Part shown: positions 34,546-42,033 of the stretch, piece after piece
How positions within the stretch are numbered: position 1 is the first letter of the stretch
Layout: each line of letters begins with the position of its first letter
Assembly: GCA_965218775.1 (NCBI GenBank)
Contig: CBDCLS010000004.1
Span: forward strand, 806,001-870,000
Length of the DNA: 64,000 bases
Direction: 5' to 3'
From: CAUZIZ01 sp965218775
Lineage (GTDB): Bacteria; Acidobacteriota; UBA6911; RPQK01; JAJDTT01
Notes under the pieces: generated by a model
What the model saw: only the letters and a program-made list of their open reading frames with translations
What the model was told of the DNA's origin: nothing
The model's database searches: none
Position numbers and translations under genes: made by a program

Positions 34546-35724
34546 TTAACGGCAGCCAGAAACGGAATCAAGATCGAGTGCCTGGCGAAAGTCGTTGATG
34601 ATGTCTTCTGTAGCTTCGATGCCGATGGAAACACGGATCAGAGAGTCGGAAATCCCCAGCCGCAGGCGTTCTTCCCGTGCTATCCCCGCATGAGAAGTTG
34701 TTGCGGGAAGGGTAACCAGAGTTTCAACACCTCCCAGGCTGGGAGCGATCAGGGGGAGCTCCAGCCTTTGTACAAACGCATTCGAGGCCTCCAGGCCACC
34801 TCTGGGCTCGAAGCTCAGCATTCCACCGAACCCAGAGAAGAGGTTCTGGGCCCGCTCATGCTGAGGATGACTTTCCAGTCCCGGATGGTTGACCCCGGCT
34901 ACGGCCGTATGACTCTCTAGAAAGCGGGCAACTTCCAGGGCACTGCGGTTCTGATGGTTGAGTCGCAGGACGAGAGTCTTGAGCCCTCTGTGAAGTAGAA
35001 AGCAGGCGTGAGGATCGAGCGTCCCTCCAAGGTGCCCGAGCTGACGTTTGACTTGCTCGATCAGGTCCGCACTTCCTATTACCGCTCCCGCCGCAACGTC
35101 AGAGTGACCGTTCAGGTATTTGGTGCCGCTGTGAACACAGAGATCGAAACCCAGTTCGAGAGGCCGGAAGTTGACCGGCGTACAAAAGGTGTTATCGACA
35201 ATCGAGATCAGGCCCCTGCGCTGCGCAAAATCCACGATCGCCCGAAGGTCAGGCACCTGAATCAAAGGATTGGTAATCGACTCAGTATAGACCGCTCTAG
35301 TGTTTGGCCTCAGCTTGGATTTCCAGGAGCGGGCTCGGTCGCCGTCGATGAAGTCATGGCTGATACCAAAGCGCTCCAGGTCTTCGGTGATGAAGCTATG
35401 GGTCCCACCGTACAGTCCTTCCTGCAAAAGCAGGTGATCTCCGCTGGACAGGACCGTGAGCAGGGCGGTCGTAATAGCGGCCATTCCGCTAGAGGTGACC
35501 AGCGCCGCGTCACCCCCTTCGAGGTTTGCAAGCTTACGGTGCAGGACCAGGTGATTGGGGGTGTTGTTCAGTCGGACGTACCGAACATCCTCATACGCCC
35601 CCTCGCCCCCGTACTCGAATGTTGCCGACTGGAAGATCGGCATATTCACCGCACCCTCGATGCGCGGTTTGAGTTCCCCTGAATGGATAACCCTCGTTTC
35701 CAGCTTCTCGGAGTTTTTGCCCAC
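34546..35724 (-). CDS. Cystathionine gamma-synthase/lyase-family PLP enzyme
   Basis: 392 residues of the Cys/Met-metabolism PLP enzyme family. Motifs: LVTSSGMAAITTALL, TESITNPLIQVPDLRAI, the PLP aspartate in ISIVDNTFCTP, and the Schiff-base lysine in HSGTKYLNGHSDVAAG. The C-terminus SLGGVETLVTLPATTSHAG is typical. Members interconvert cysteine, homocysteine and cystathionine or eliminate thiol groups; the exact reaction is not decidable. GTG is chosen as start because AAGGAGG lies 5 bp upstream; upstream ATGs lack an RBS. It is divergent from the enolase-superfamily gene. Confidence 0.92.
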   Translation of the reverse strand: MGKNSEKLETRVIHSGELKPRIEGAVNMPIFQSATFEYGGEGAYEDVRYVRLNNTPNHLVLHRKLANLEGGDAALVTSSGMAAITTALLTVLSSGDHLLLQEGLYGGTHSFITEDLERFGISHDFIDGDRARSWKSKLRPNTRAVYTESITNPLIQVPDLRAIVDFAQRRGLISIVDNTFCTPVNFRPLELGFDLCVHSGTKYLNGHSDVAAGAVIGSADLIEQVKRQLGHLGGTLDPHACFLLHRGLKTLVLRLNHQNRSALEVARFLESHTAVAGVNHPGLESHPQHERAQNLFSGFGGMLSFEPRGGLEASNAFVQRLELPLIAPSLGGVETLVTLPATTSHAGIAREERLRLGISDSLIRVSIGIEATEDIINDFRQALDLDSVSGCR

Positions 35725-35828
35725 TTCTTCCTCCTTGCGAGACTGTAACCTAATGCCGACCCACGGGCCAATCTGACTCATCACAACGGAGGATGCCGCC
35801 ACTCTAGCTGAAGTGGCGAAAGGCCCGC

Positions 35829-35834
35829 TATAAT
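35829..35834 (+). promoter_or_regulatory. -10 box (TATAAT) for the enolase-superfamily gene
   Basis: GCTATAAT lies 56 bp before the ATG at 35891, leaving a ~50-base leader with an RBS (AAGGTGAGG). It contrasts with the leaderless genes elsewhere in the window. Confidence 0.55.
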
Positions 35835-35890
35835 TCCCCGTGACGCGTCGTCGACGAGCAAACACAGACGCACAAAGGTGAGGAATCCTA

Positions 35891-37003
35891 ATGAAGATCA
35901 CGGCCGTAGAGACCTATTTCCTCAAGCACAGGCTGCCGAGGGCGATTGGCCCCTCCACGCTTCTCTACCCCTTCAGGGAAGCGATATTGGTCAAGATCAG
36001 CTCCGACGAGGGGCTTGTTGGCTGGGGCGAGACAGGTGCACGGGCTGGCGTTCGGGCTCTGATCGAAGAGCAGCTCGGGCCCCTGCTGATTGGAAAGGAT
36101 CCACTGCGATACAGGGAAATCTGGCAGCAACTCTGGGGGCACAACTTTGGAGATGGCTGGGCTGTCGGAGCGATCGATATCGCCCTGAACGACTTACGGG
36201 GCAAGGCTCTGAACCTTCCCATCGCAGAGCTTTATGGAGGACGTTTACGGGAAAAGGTCCCCGTCTACGGTTCGGCATTGAACTATACCGAAGGGCTCGA
36301 CCCTGTTGAGCACTACCCGGAAGAGGCCCTCAAATGGGTCGACCGGGGTTTACTCGCCCTCAAGATGAGGATTGGCGGCAATCCGATGGCTGAAGATCTC
36401 GCTGCCGCGGCTGCGGTGCGTGACGCCGTGGGGCCCGACATCAAGTTGATGGCCGATGGGAACGGTGCCTATACCCTTTCCGCTGCGCTCCAGGTGGGCA
36501 AGGAACTCGAGAGGCTGGGCTTCCACTGGTTCGAAGAACCGCTCCCCCAGCCTGGGTATATTGGCTATGACGCCCTGACCAGCAAACTGGATATCGCCAT
36601 TGCTGCAGGAGAGGTCCTCGAATCACGGATAGCCTTTCAGGAAGTGCTGCAGCGACGGGCAATGAACATCGTTCAGCCCGACATCTGCCTCTGCGGCGGT
36701 TTCGCGGAATGTCTGTTTGTGGCTGAACTGGCTCGGCTGTGGGGCGTTTTCTGCACTCCCCACTGCTGGGCAGGCGCCATCGTAAACACCGCCACAGTTC
36801 ACCTCCTTTCCGTGCTTCCAAATAGCTCCTGGGCACGCACCACTGAGACGCCCATGCTGGAACTGGATGTCTCCGAGAACCCCTTCCGCGATGAAGTCGT
36901 GACTGAACCGATTCAGGTGAGGGAAGGCTTCGTCGATGTTCCCAAGGGACCCGGCCTGGGCATTGAAATCCTGGAAGACGTGGTTCGTCACTATGCCGTG
37001 TAG
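35891..37003 (+). CDS. Mandelate racemase/muconate-lactonising (enolase superfamily) enzyme
   Basis: 370 residues. The capping N-domain (MKITAVETYFLKHRLP) and the TIM barrel are complete. The barrel carries a Lys-x-Arg at LALKMRIGG (KxK position), metal ligands Asp in KLMADGNGAY, Glu in FEEPLP and Glu in AAGEVLESR, and a His-containing end CTPHCWAG. This is the mandelate-racemase-like subgroup, likely acting as a sugar-acid dehydratase; the substrate is unknown. A promoter with TATAAT and a normal RBS precede it. No sugar-acid operon is adjacent. Confidence 0.9.
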   Translation: MKITAVETYFLKHRLPRAIGPSTLLYPFREAILVKISSDEGLVGWGETGARAGVRALIEEQLGPLLIGKDPLRYREIWQQLWGHNFGDGWAVGAIDIALNDLRGKALNLPIAELYGGRLREKVPVYGSALNYTEGLDPVEHYPEEALKWVDRGLLALKMRIGGNPMAEDLAAAAAVRDAVGPDIKLMADGNGAYTLSAALQVGKELERLGFHWFEEPLPQPGYIGYDALTSKLDIAIAAGEVLESRIAFQEVLQRRAMNIVQPDICLCGGFAECLFVAELARLWGVFCTPHCWAGAIVNTATVHLLSVLPNSSWARTTETPMLELDVSENPFRDEVVTEPIQVREGFVDVPKGPGLGIEILEDVVRHYAV

Positions 37004-37071
37004 ATATTGGCTCTCTAGAGGACCTTGGTGGAGAAAAAGTTCACAGACTGGTCAAGTTTGCGAAGAAGTTT

Positions 37072-37171
37072 CCCGTGCCTTTGCCCGCGCCCGTGCCCTT
37101 GCCCTCCGTCTTCCCACAATGGGCCTGGATGAGAAAGAGGATTCGGGCACGGACGCGGGCAAAGGCACGGG
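37072..37171. repeat. Inverted repeat built of hexanucleotide units
   Basis: CCCGTGCCTTTGCCCGCGCC at 37072 and its reverse complement ending at 37171 form 27-bp arms, 26 of 27 matching, with a 46-bp loop. Each arm is roughly periodic in six bases (GTGCCT, TTGCCC, GCGCCC, GTGCCC). No gene is convincing here or elsewhere in 37004-37337. Confidence 0.75.
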
Positions 37172-37337
37172 CAAGGGTAAGAAAAGGACTCAGCACATAC
37201 AAATGTCCTCAGCGGTATGAGGTTGCTCTCTAGGGATAGATCTGCCTCACGCGAGCGGGCGGTTGCGAAAACAGAACCCTTGCTGGCAAAGCCTGGTACA
37301 AGCTGGGCGGCCTCCTGTCTCAGTCCCCGGCGTAGTC

Positions 37338-37343
37338 TATAAT
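37338..37343 (+). promoter_or_regulatory. -10 box (TATAAT), predicted leaderless start of the 56-residue gene
   Basis: CTATAAT is followed after 7 bp by the GTG at 37351. There is no room for an RBS. The -35 region is weak. Confidence 0.55.
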
Positions 37344-37350
37344 CGAGAGT

Positions 37351-37521
37351 GTGGAATCCGTACTTCGCAACAGAAAAAAGGAAACACAACGGCTCAGAAT
37401 CTCGGCTCTAAGCCCCGGAGAACGGCTCCGTATGGCGATGGAGCTTTCTGAATTCTGCCTCCGACTCAGAGCGTCTACGTCCGAGGAGACGCGTTGGAGA
37501 CGACGTTTCAAGTTGCGTTAG
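37351..37521 (+). CDS. Small basic helical protein, partner of the nucleotidyltransferase
   Basis: 56 residues: a basic N-terminus, then LSPGERLRMAMELSEFCLRLR, an amphipathic helix that recalls small proteins ('xSPAERLRLAxELSE') encoded just before nucleotidyltransferase-like genes. It overlaps the next gene by 28 bp. The GTG start is chosen because it follows a TATAAT box by 7 bp. It may be an antitoxin-like partner; that is inference from position only. Confidence 0.5.
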   Translation: MESVLRNRKKETQRLRISALSPGERLRMAMELSEFCLRLRASTSEETRWRRRFKLR

Positions 37522-38092
37522 CTCGCGTCCAATACTTGGTAGACGAGTTCAACCGAAACAGGACCGACCCAGTTGCGATAGCACTCATTGGTGGACTTGT
37601 ACTGGGTGCCTGGGGAGTCGTACGAGCAACGCAAAATATAGACGTCCTGCTGAAAGTGCAGGGCCGACCTCACTTGGACGCATTTCTCGGTTTTCTGTCT
37701 GATCAGCGGGTCCAGTTTCGATTGAGATCCGGACCCATCGACGATCCGATACCACTTCTGGTAGAGGTCGATGCCCAAGAAACCCTTCCTATCTTCATTC
37801 ATCTGTTAGTGACGACCCGTGGATGGGAGGCTCAGATGGTCGACGAAGCGATAGCCGTCGGGAGCCGGGGCGCCCGATTCGTGTCGTCAGGGCCCACCAT
37901 TTGCTCTTACTGAAAGTCCGCGCCGGTGGTCCTCAGGATCTACTGGATGCTGCCAACTTGAAGACGGAGCTGGAAGCTGACCGCTCACTGGACGTGCCGG
38001 AACTGGAAACCATGGCACGGCAAATGGGCGCGTTGAGAGACCTCCGTTCCTTTCTTAAGCCGAAGTTCCCTGAGACTTTAGCAGATAACTGA
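37494..38092 (+). pseudogene. Frameshifted nucleotidyltransferase-like gene (DUF6036/AbiEii type)
   Basis: The first frame (37494-37913) contains VAIALIGGLVLGAWGVVRATQNIDVLL, the nucleotidyltransferase G-x-x-x-G ... D-x-D-like signature, and PLLVEVDAQETLPIFIHLLVT. It ends abnormally after GSRGARF. The fold continues in the next frame (RVVRAHHLLLLKVRAGGPQDLLDAANLK) to 38092, so one base is lost near 37881. The start is a TTG with GAGGAG 6 bp upstream. Intact relatives are found in AbiE-like or HEPN/MNT toxin-antitoxin-like pairs; this one is probably inactive unless the shift is programmed or a read error. Confidence 0.7.
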
Positions 38093-38171
38093 CTGACTCT
38101 ACAGGAGATAAAGGTAGTTTTGGACTGGATTGTGTAGGCATGTAATTGTGGCTTATATTTCAATAGTGTGC

Positions 38172-38201
38172 TTGACTTTAAAGGATTATATAGGGTATAG
38201 T
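38172..38201 (+). promoter_or_regulatory. Transposase promoter (TTGACT-N18-TATAGT), leaderless
   Basis: TTGACT at 38172 and TATAGT at 38196 are 18 bp apart. The ATG at 38209 follows the -10 box by 7 bp, again predicting a leaderless mRNA. Confidence 0.6.
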
Positions 38202-38208
38202 GGTAATC

Positions 38209-40173
38209 ATGTACATCACCTCCGTCCCCAACCGCGGCTCTCCCCCCGCCATCCTGCTGCGCGAGAGCTACCGCCAAGGCGGTCAGGTTAAGACCCGCAC
38301 CCTTGCCAATCTCTCCAAGTTGCCCGCCGAAGCGATCGCCCTGCTGCGCCGCAGCCTTAAGGGGGAAACCCTGCTGGCCCCGGAGGACGCCTTCGAGGCC
38401 ATCGCCTCCTTCCAGCAGGGACACGTCCAAGCCGTGCTCACGGCCATGCGCCGACTCGGCCTCCCCCAACTGCTGGCCTCGCGGCCCTCGCGTCAACGCC
38501 AGTTGGTCTTGGCCCTGGTGGCGGCGCGCATCCTGGAACCAGCCAGTAAGCTGGCGACCACGCGCTGGTGGCAGGTCACCACCCTGCCCTCGGAGCTGGG
38601 AGTGGAGGAGGCCGACCAGGAGGACCTGTATGCGGCGCTGGACTGGTTAGGGCAACGCCAGGCGCCGATCGAGAAAAAGCTGGCCGCTCGACACCTCCGT
38701 GAGGACGGCCTGGCGCTGTACGATCTGACCTCCACCTACTTCGAGGGCACCACCTGTTCGCTGGCCAGCCTCGGGTACAATCGGGACGGAAAGCGCGGCA
38801 AGCTCCAGATCAACTACGGGTTGCTGACCAACCGCCGCGGGATTCCCGTCTCGGTCTCGGTCTTCGAGGGCAAGACCGGGGACCCGAAAACCCTGCTGCC
38901 GGAGGTGGACAAGCTCCGACAGCAGTTCGGGATCGAGCGGCTGGCCCTGGTGGGGGACCGGGGGATGATCACCCACAAACAGATCGATGCCCTGCGCCCG
39001 ATCGACGGCATCGACTGGATCAGCGCGCTCCGCTCGGAGACCATCCGCAAGCTAGTGGAGGGCGGGGCGATCCAAAGGGGACTCTTCGATGAGCGCAACC
39101 TGTTCGAGCTCTCCCATCCGGACCTCCCCGGCGAACGACTCGTCGCCTGTCGGAATCCGGAGCTCGCCCAAAGACGGGCGCGCCACCGCAGCAGCCTGCT
39201 GGAGGCCACCACCCGGGAGCTGGAGAAGGTGCGCCGGATGGTCACCGCAGGGCGTCTGCAGGGGCAGGAGCAGATCGGCAAGCGCGTGCGCCAGGTGCTC
39301 GGTCAGTACCGGCTGGGCCAACACTATCGGCTGCAGATACGGGAGGACGGTTTCGAGTCTCGAGCCGATGAAGAGGCGATCGCCGCCGAGCTGGCCCAAG
39401 CGGCGAGCAAGAGCCCAGAGTTGGCGCAAAGACGACAGCAGCACTACGCCCGTCATCGCCAGGCGATCGACCAACAGCTAGAGCACCTCCGCCAGCGGAT
39501 CCAGCGGGGGCGTCTGTACGGCAAGGAGCACATCGGGGTTCGGGTGGGAAAGGTGCTCAACAAGTACAAAGTCGGCAAGCACTTCCAACTGCACATCGAG
39601 GAGGATCGATTCGACTTCGAGATCGACCCGGAGAAGGTCCAAGCCGAAGCGGCCCTCGACGGTCTCTACGTGGTGCGCACGAGCCTGCCCCAAGAGACGC
39701 TCGACGCCGCCCAGACGGTCCTCAGCTACAAACTCCTGGGCAGCGTGGAGCGGGCCTTTCGCTCCTTCAAGACGATGGACCTCAACGTCCGACCCATCCA
39801 CCACCGCCTGGCCCGCCGGGTCCGGGCCCACATCTTTTTGTGTCTGCTCGCCTACTACGTCCTCTGGCACATGCTCGAGGCATGGCGTCCGCTGCTCTTC
39901 GCCGACGAGGATCTGGAAGCGAAGAGGACGCGCGACCCGGTGGCGCCGGCCCGCCGTTCCCAGCAAGCGCTCCGTAAGGTGCACTCCAGAACCCTTGAGG
40001 ATGGCACCGAGGTGCACAGCTTTCAGACGCTTCTGAAGTTCTTGAGCAGCATCACCCGCAACCTGTGCCGGGTCCGCAGCGCAGCCCCTGAGGCCACCAC
40101 CTTCGAGATCCTCACCACACCCAGCGCCAAGCAGCAACGCGCCTTTGATCTTCTGGAGACCATTCGAGTGTAG
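38209..40173 (+). CDS. IS1634-family transposase with internal duplication
   Basis: 654 residues of an IS4-superfamily DDE transposase. YDLTSTYFEGT (first D), VGDRGMITHKQ (second D), and YKLLGSVERAFRSFKTMDLNVRPIHH (YREK-type E region) with IFLCLLAYYVLWHM at the end match IS1634. The inserted domain between the second D and the E is duplicated in tandem: residues ~316-401 (NPELAQRRARHR...) and ~402-482 (SPELAQRRQQHY...) align through GRLxGxExIGxRV. Normal members have one copy. Insertion-element ends could not be fixed: no clear terminal repeat was seen in 38093-38208 or 40174-40297. Confidence 0.92.
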   Translation: MYITSVPNRGSPPAILLRESYRQGGQVKTRTLANLSKLPAEAIALLRRSLKGETLLAPEDAFEAIASFQQGHVQAVLTAMRRLGLPQLLASRPSRQRQLVLALVAARILEPASKLATTRWWQVTTLPSELGVEEADQEDLYAALDWLGQRQAPIEKKLAARHLREDGLALYDLTSTYFEGTTCSLASLGYNRDGKRGKLQINYGLLTNRRGIPVSVSVFEGKTGDPKTLLPEVDKLRQQFGIERLALVGDRGMITHKQIDALRPIDGIDWISALRSETIRKLVEGGAIQRGLFDERNLFELSHPDLPGERLVACRNPELAQRRARHRSSLLEATTRELEKVRRMVTAGRLQGQEQIGKRVRQVLGQYRLGQHYRLQIREDGFESRADEEAIAAELAQAASKSPELAQRRQQHYARHRQAIDQQLEHLRQRIQRGRLYGKEHIGVRVGKVLNKYKVGKHFQLHIEEDRFDFEIDPEKVQAEAALDGLYVVRTSLPQETLDAAQTVLSYKLLGSVERAFRSFKTMDLNVRPIHHRLARRVRAHIFLCLLAYYVLWHMLEAWRPLLFADEDLEAKRTRDPVAPARRSQQALRKVHSRTLEDGTEVHSFQTLLKFLSSITRNLCRVRSAAPEATTFEILTTPSAKQQRAFDLLETIRV

Positions 40174-40297
40174 GCAGACCGCTGCAGCCCCTATTGCACG
40201 TATCCCTTTGAAATCATGGTACTTTTCTGCTCCCAACAGAAAGGAACTTCAGCTTAAGGGCCAGAGCAGGGCCTGAACCTCCCCTCTGCTTCTCCTG

Positions 40298-41863
40298 TCA
40301 CGAACCTGAGCGACCGGGCACTCCGGTGGCGAACTTGGCGACGAGCTCCATGTCCACCTTGCTCTTGACGGTGCGACGATCCAGGTCGAGTCGGCGGGCG
40401 GTCTCGACGTAGCTACCGGTTTCCGCAAAAACCAGGGTACAGTAGTTCCGAAGCAGTTCCTCGGCGCTCAGGTTGCCTCGATCGACATCGTGCAGAAACC
40501 GCTCGCGCTCCCCCTGCGGCTTCGACCTCACAGGTTGATACCGATGCCGCACGACCAGGTTGCGGACACACTGCTCCAGTTCACGGTAGTTTCCGGGCCA
40601 ACGATAGTCCGGGCCTAGATTTGTGCGAATCCATGCCTCCGCCTCCTCGGCAAGACCCTCCGCTTCAGAGCCAGCCACCCGCTTTGCCATGAACAGGACC
40701 AGCTCCGCCAGAACGTGGGGAGATTCCCTGAGTTGTTCGTGAAGAGAGGGCATGACGATCAAATCAGAGCAGAGACGATAATAGAGATCTTCGCGAAATC
40801 CGCCTCCCTGAATCGCCTCAGAGAGATCCCGATTGGTTGCCGCGATCAGCTTCCCTTGGAATGGGCGATCATCTGTCCCACCCACAGGCTGGAAGGTCCG
40901 GGTCTCGATCACCCGTAGGAGTTTGACCTGGACAGACGGGTCGAGGTCTCCAATCTCATCAAGGAAGACCGAGCCCTGGGGCGGGCAGAGCTCCAACCAA
41001 CCTCGTCTCTCCTGCAGGGCACCGGTGAAGGCCCCACGACGATGACCGAAGAGTTCCGACTCGATCAGAGTGGGCGATAGCGCCGCCAGATTGATGGGAT
41101 GAAAGGAGTCCTGTAGATCAGCCCCAAAGGTTCGACTTCGCTGGTCGAAAGGGATGTAACGCGATAAGGCGATAGCACGGGCCACCAGTTCTTTCCCTGT
41201 CCCTGAAGGACCCGTAATCAAGGTGGCAAAATCTCCCATGCGGTCATAGAAGAAGCGGCGATAGCGCCGCATGTCATGGGTGAAGATAGATTGCCAGACA
41301 GACGCCCGCAGCCGGGCAGCCGAGAGTGAGCTGCCGATGATGTGCTCGAAGATATGGTAGAAGGCGCGATGAATCTGGAAGAAACCGGCAAACGTGTAAC
41401 TCGCCTCTCGCTTACCCGGAGAGGGCACTCCCGGAAGCTTGAGATAGTGATCCCAGTCCCGCAAGAAGGAAACGTAGAAGCCCCATCGGCCCCGACTTGT
41501 CCGCTTCTTGCCCGAAGTGGGAAAGGTGGCCTCGAAGAAGCTGTGAGTATAGCGGTAGAAAAGTAGATAAAGGACGGCGTTCTGATAGAGGAGCCGGTCT
41601 TCCTGGCCAGGGACGACCCCTTTCAACAGGCGCTGCCGCAGCCGGGCGACCAGCGACTCGACGTGCTCGTGAACCCTCCAAGAGTTCGCCCGTGGCTTCT
41701 TTGGATCATCAACCTGCATACTCCACACCGGCTCGCCCTCGAGAAACTCCGGACCGAGTACCTCTCGCTCCAGATCAATGCGCTCTGGTAAGAAGGGATT
41801 GCAGTGGGCCAGATCCGAAACCGCAACTAGAAAAGATCGTTCCTTCCGGTTGAGAAAAGCCAT
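40298..41863 (-). CDS. Sigma-54-dependent transcriptional activator with a novel N-terminal domain
   Basis: 521 residues. The AAA+ activator domain has Walker A GPSGTGKE, the GAFTGA loop (HRRGAFTGALQ) that contacts sigma-54, Walker B VFLDEIGDLD and WPGNYRELEQC; a Fis-type HTH (SYVETARRLDLDRRTVKSKV) ends the protein. The N-terminal ~210 residues (MAFLNRKERSFLVAVSDLAHCNPFLPERI ... YTHSFFEATF) are not a receiver, PAS or GAF domain that I recognise. The start fits GGAAGG upstream. It is divergent from the cytochrome gene at 42034, which has a sigma-54-like promoter, making that gene a likely target. Confidence 0.88.
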   Translation of the reverse strand: MAFLNRKERSFLVAVSDLAHCNPFLPERIDLEREVLGPEFLEGEPVWSMQVDDPKKPRANSWRVHEHVESLVARLRQRLLKGVVPGQEDRLLYQNAVLYLLFYRYTHSFFEATFPTSGKKRTSRGRWGFYVSFLRDWDHYLKLPGVPSPGKREASYTFAGFFQIHRAFYHIFEHIIGSSLSAARLRASVWQSIFTHDMRRYRRFFYDRMGDFATLITGPSGTGKELVARAIALSRYIPFDQRSRTFGADLQDSFHPINLAALSPTLIESELFGHRRGAFTGALQERRGWLELCPPQGSVFLDEIGDLDPSVQVKLLRVIETRTFQPVGGTDDRPFQGKLIAATNRDLSEAIQGGGFREDLYYRLCSDLIVMPSLHEQLRESPHVLAELVLFMAKRVAGSEAEGLAEEAEAWIRTNLGPDYRWPGNYRELEQCVRNLVVRHRYQPVRSKPQGERERFLHDVDRGNLSAEELLRNYCTLVFAETGSYVETARRLDLDRRTVKSKVDMELVAKFATGVPGRSGS

Positions 41864-42002
41864 CTCTGATCCTTCCTTAACAGAAAATGTACATAGATAA
41901 GCATCAAATGTCCAGATAGGACGCGCTCTCATTCTGCCTTCAAATCGTTCACTTCTTCTTAAGTAATTTGAAATGAATAGGATAGATACTTTTTCCCCGC
42001 GA

Positions 42003-42017
42003 TGGCACGAGAACTGC
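42003..42017 (+). promoter_or_regulatory. Candidate sigma-54 promoter (TGGCACGAGAACTGC)
   Basis: This matches TGGCAC-N5-TTGC at all but one position (CTGC for TTGC). It lies upstream of the cytochrome gene and next to the divergent sigma-54 activator. The start codon is only 16 bp after the GC element, so the leader would be a few bases. Confidence 0.45.
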
Positions 42018-42033
42018 TAACTAGCCAGGGCAA

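Noticed and set aside
37072..37171. Possible CRISPR array
   Set aside because: There are only two inverted arms and no direct repeats or spacers; no cas genes are in the window.
38093..40297. Exact ends of the IS1634 element
   Set aside because: I looked for inverted repeats and target duplications (for example ACAGGAGA near 38101 and 40298), but matches were too short to support.
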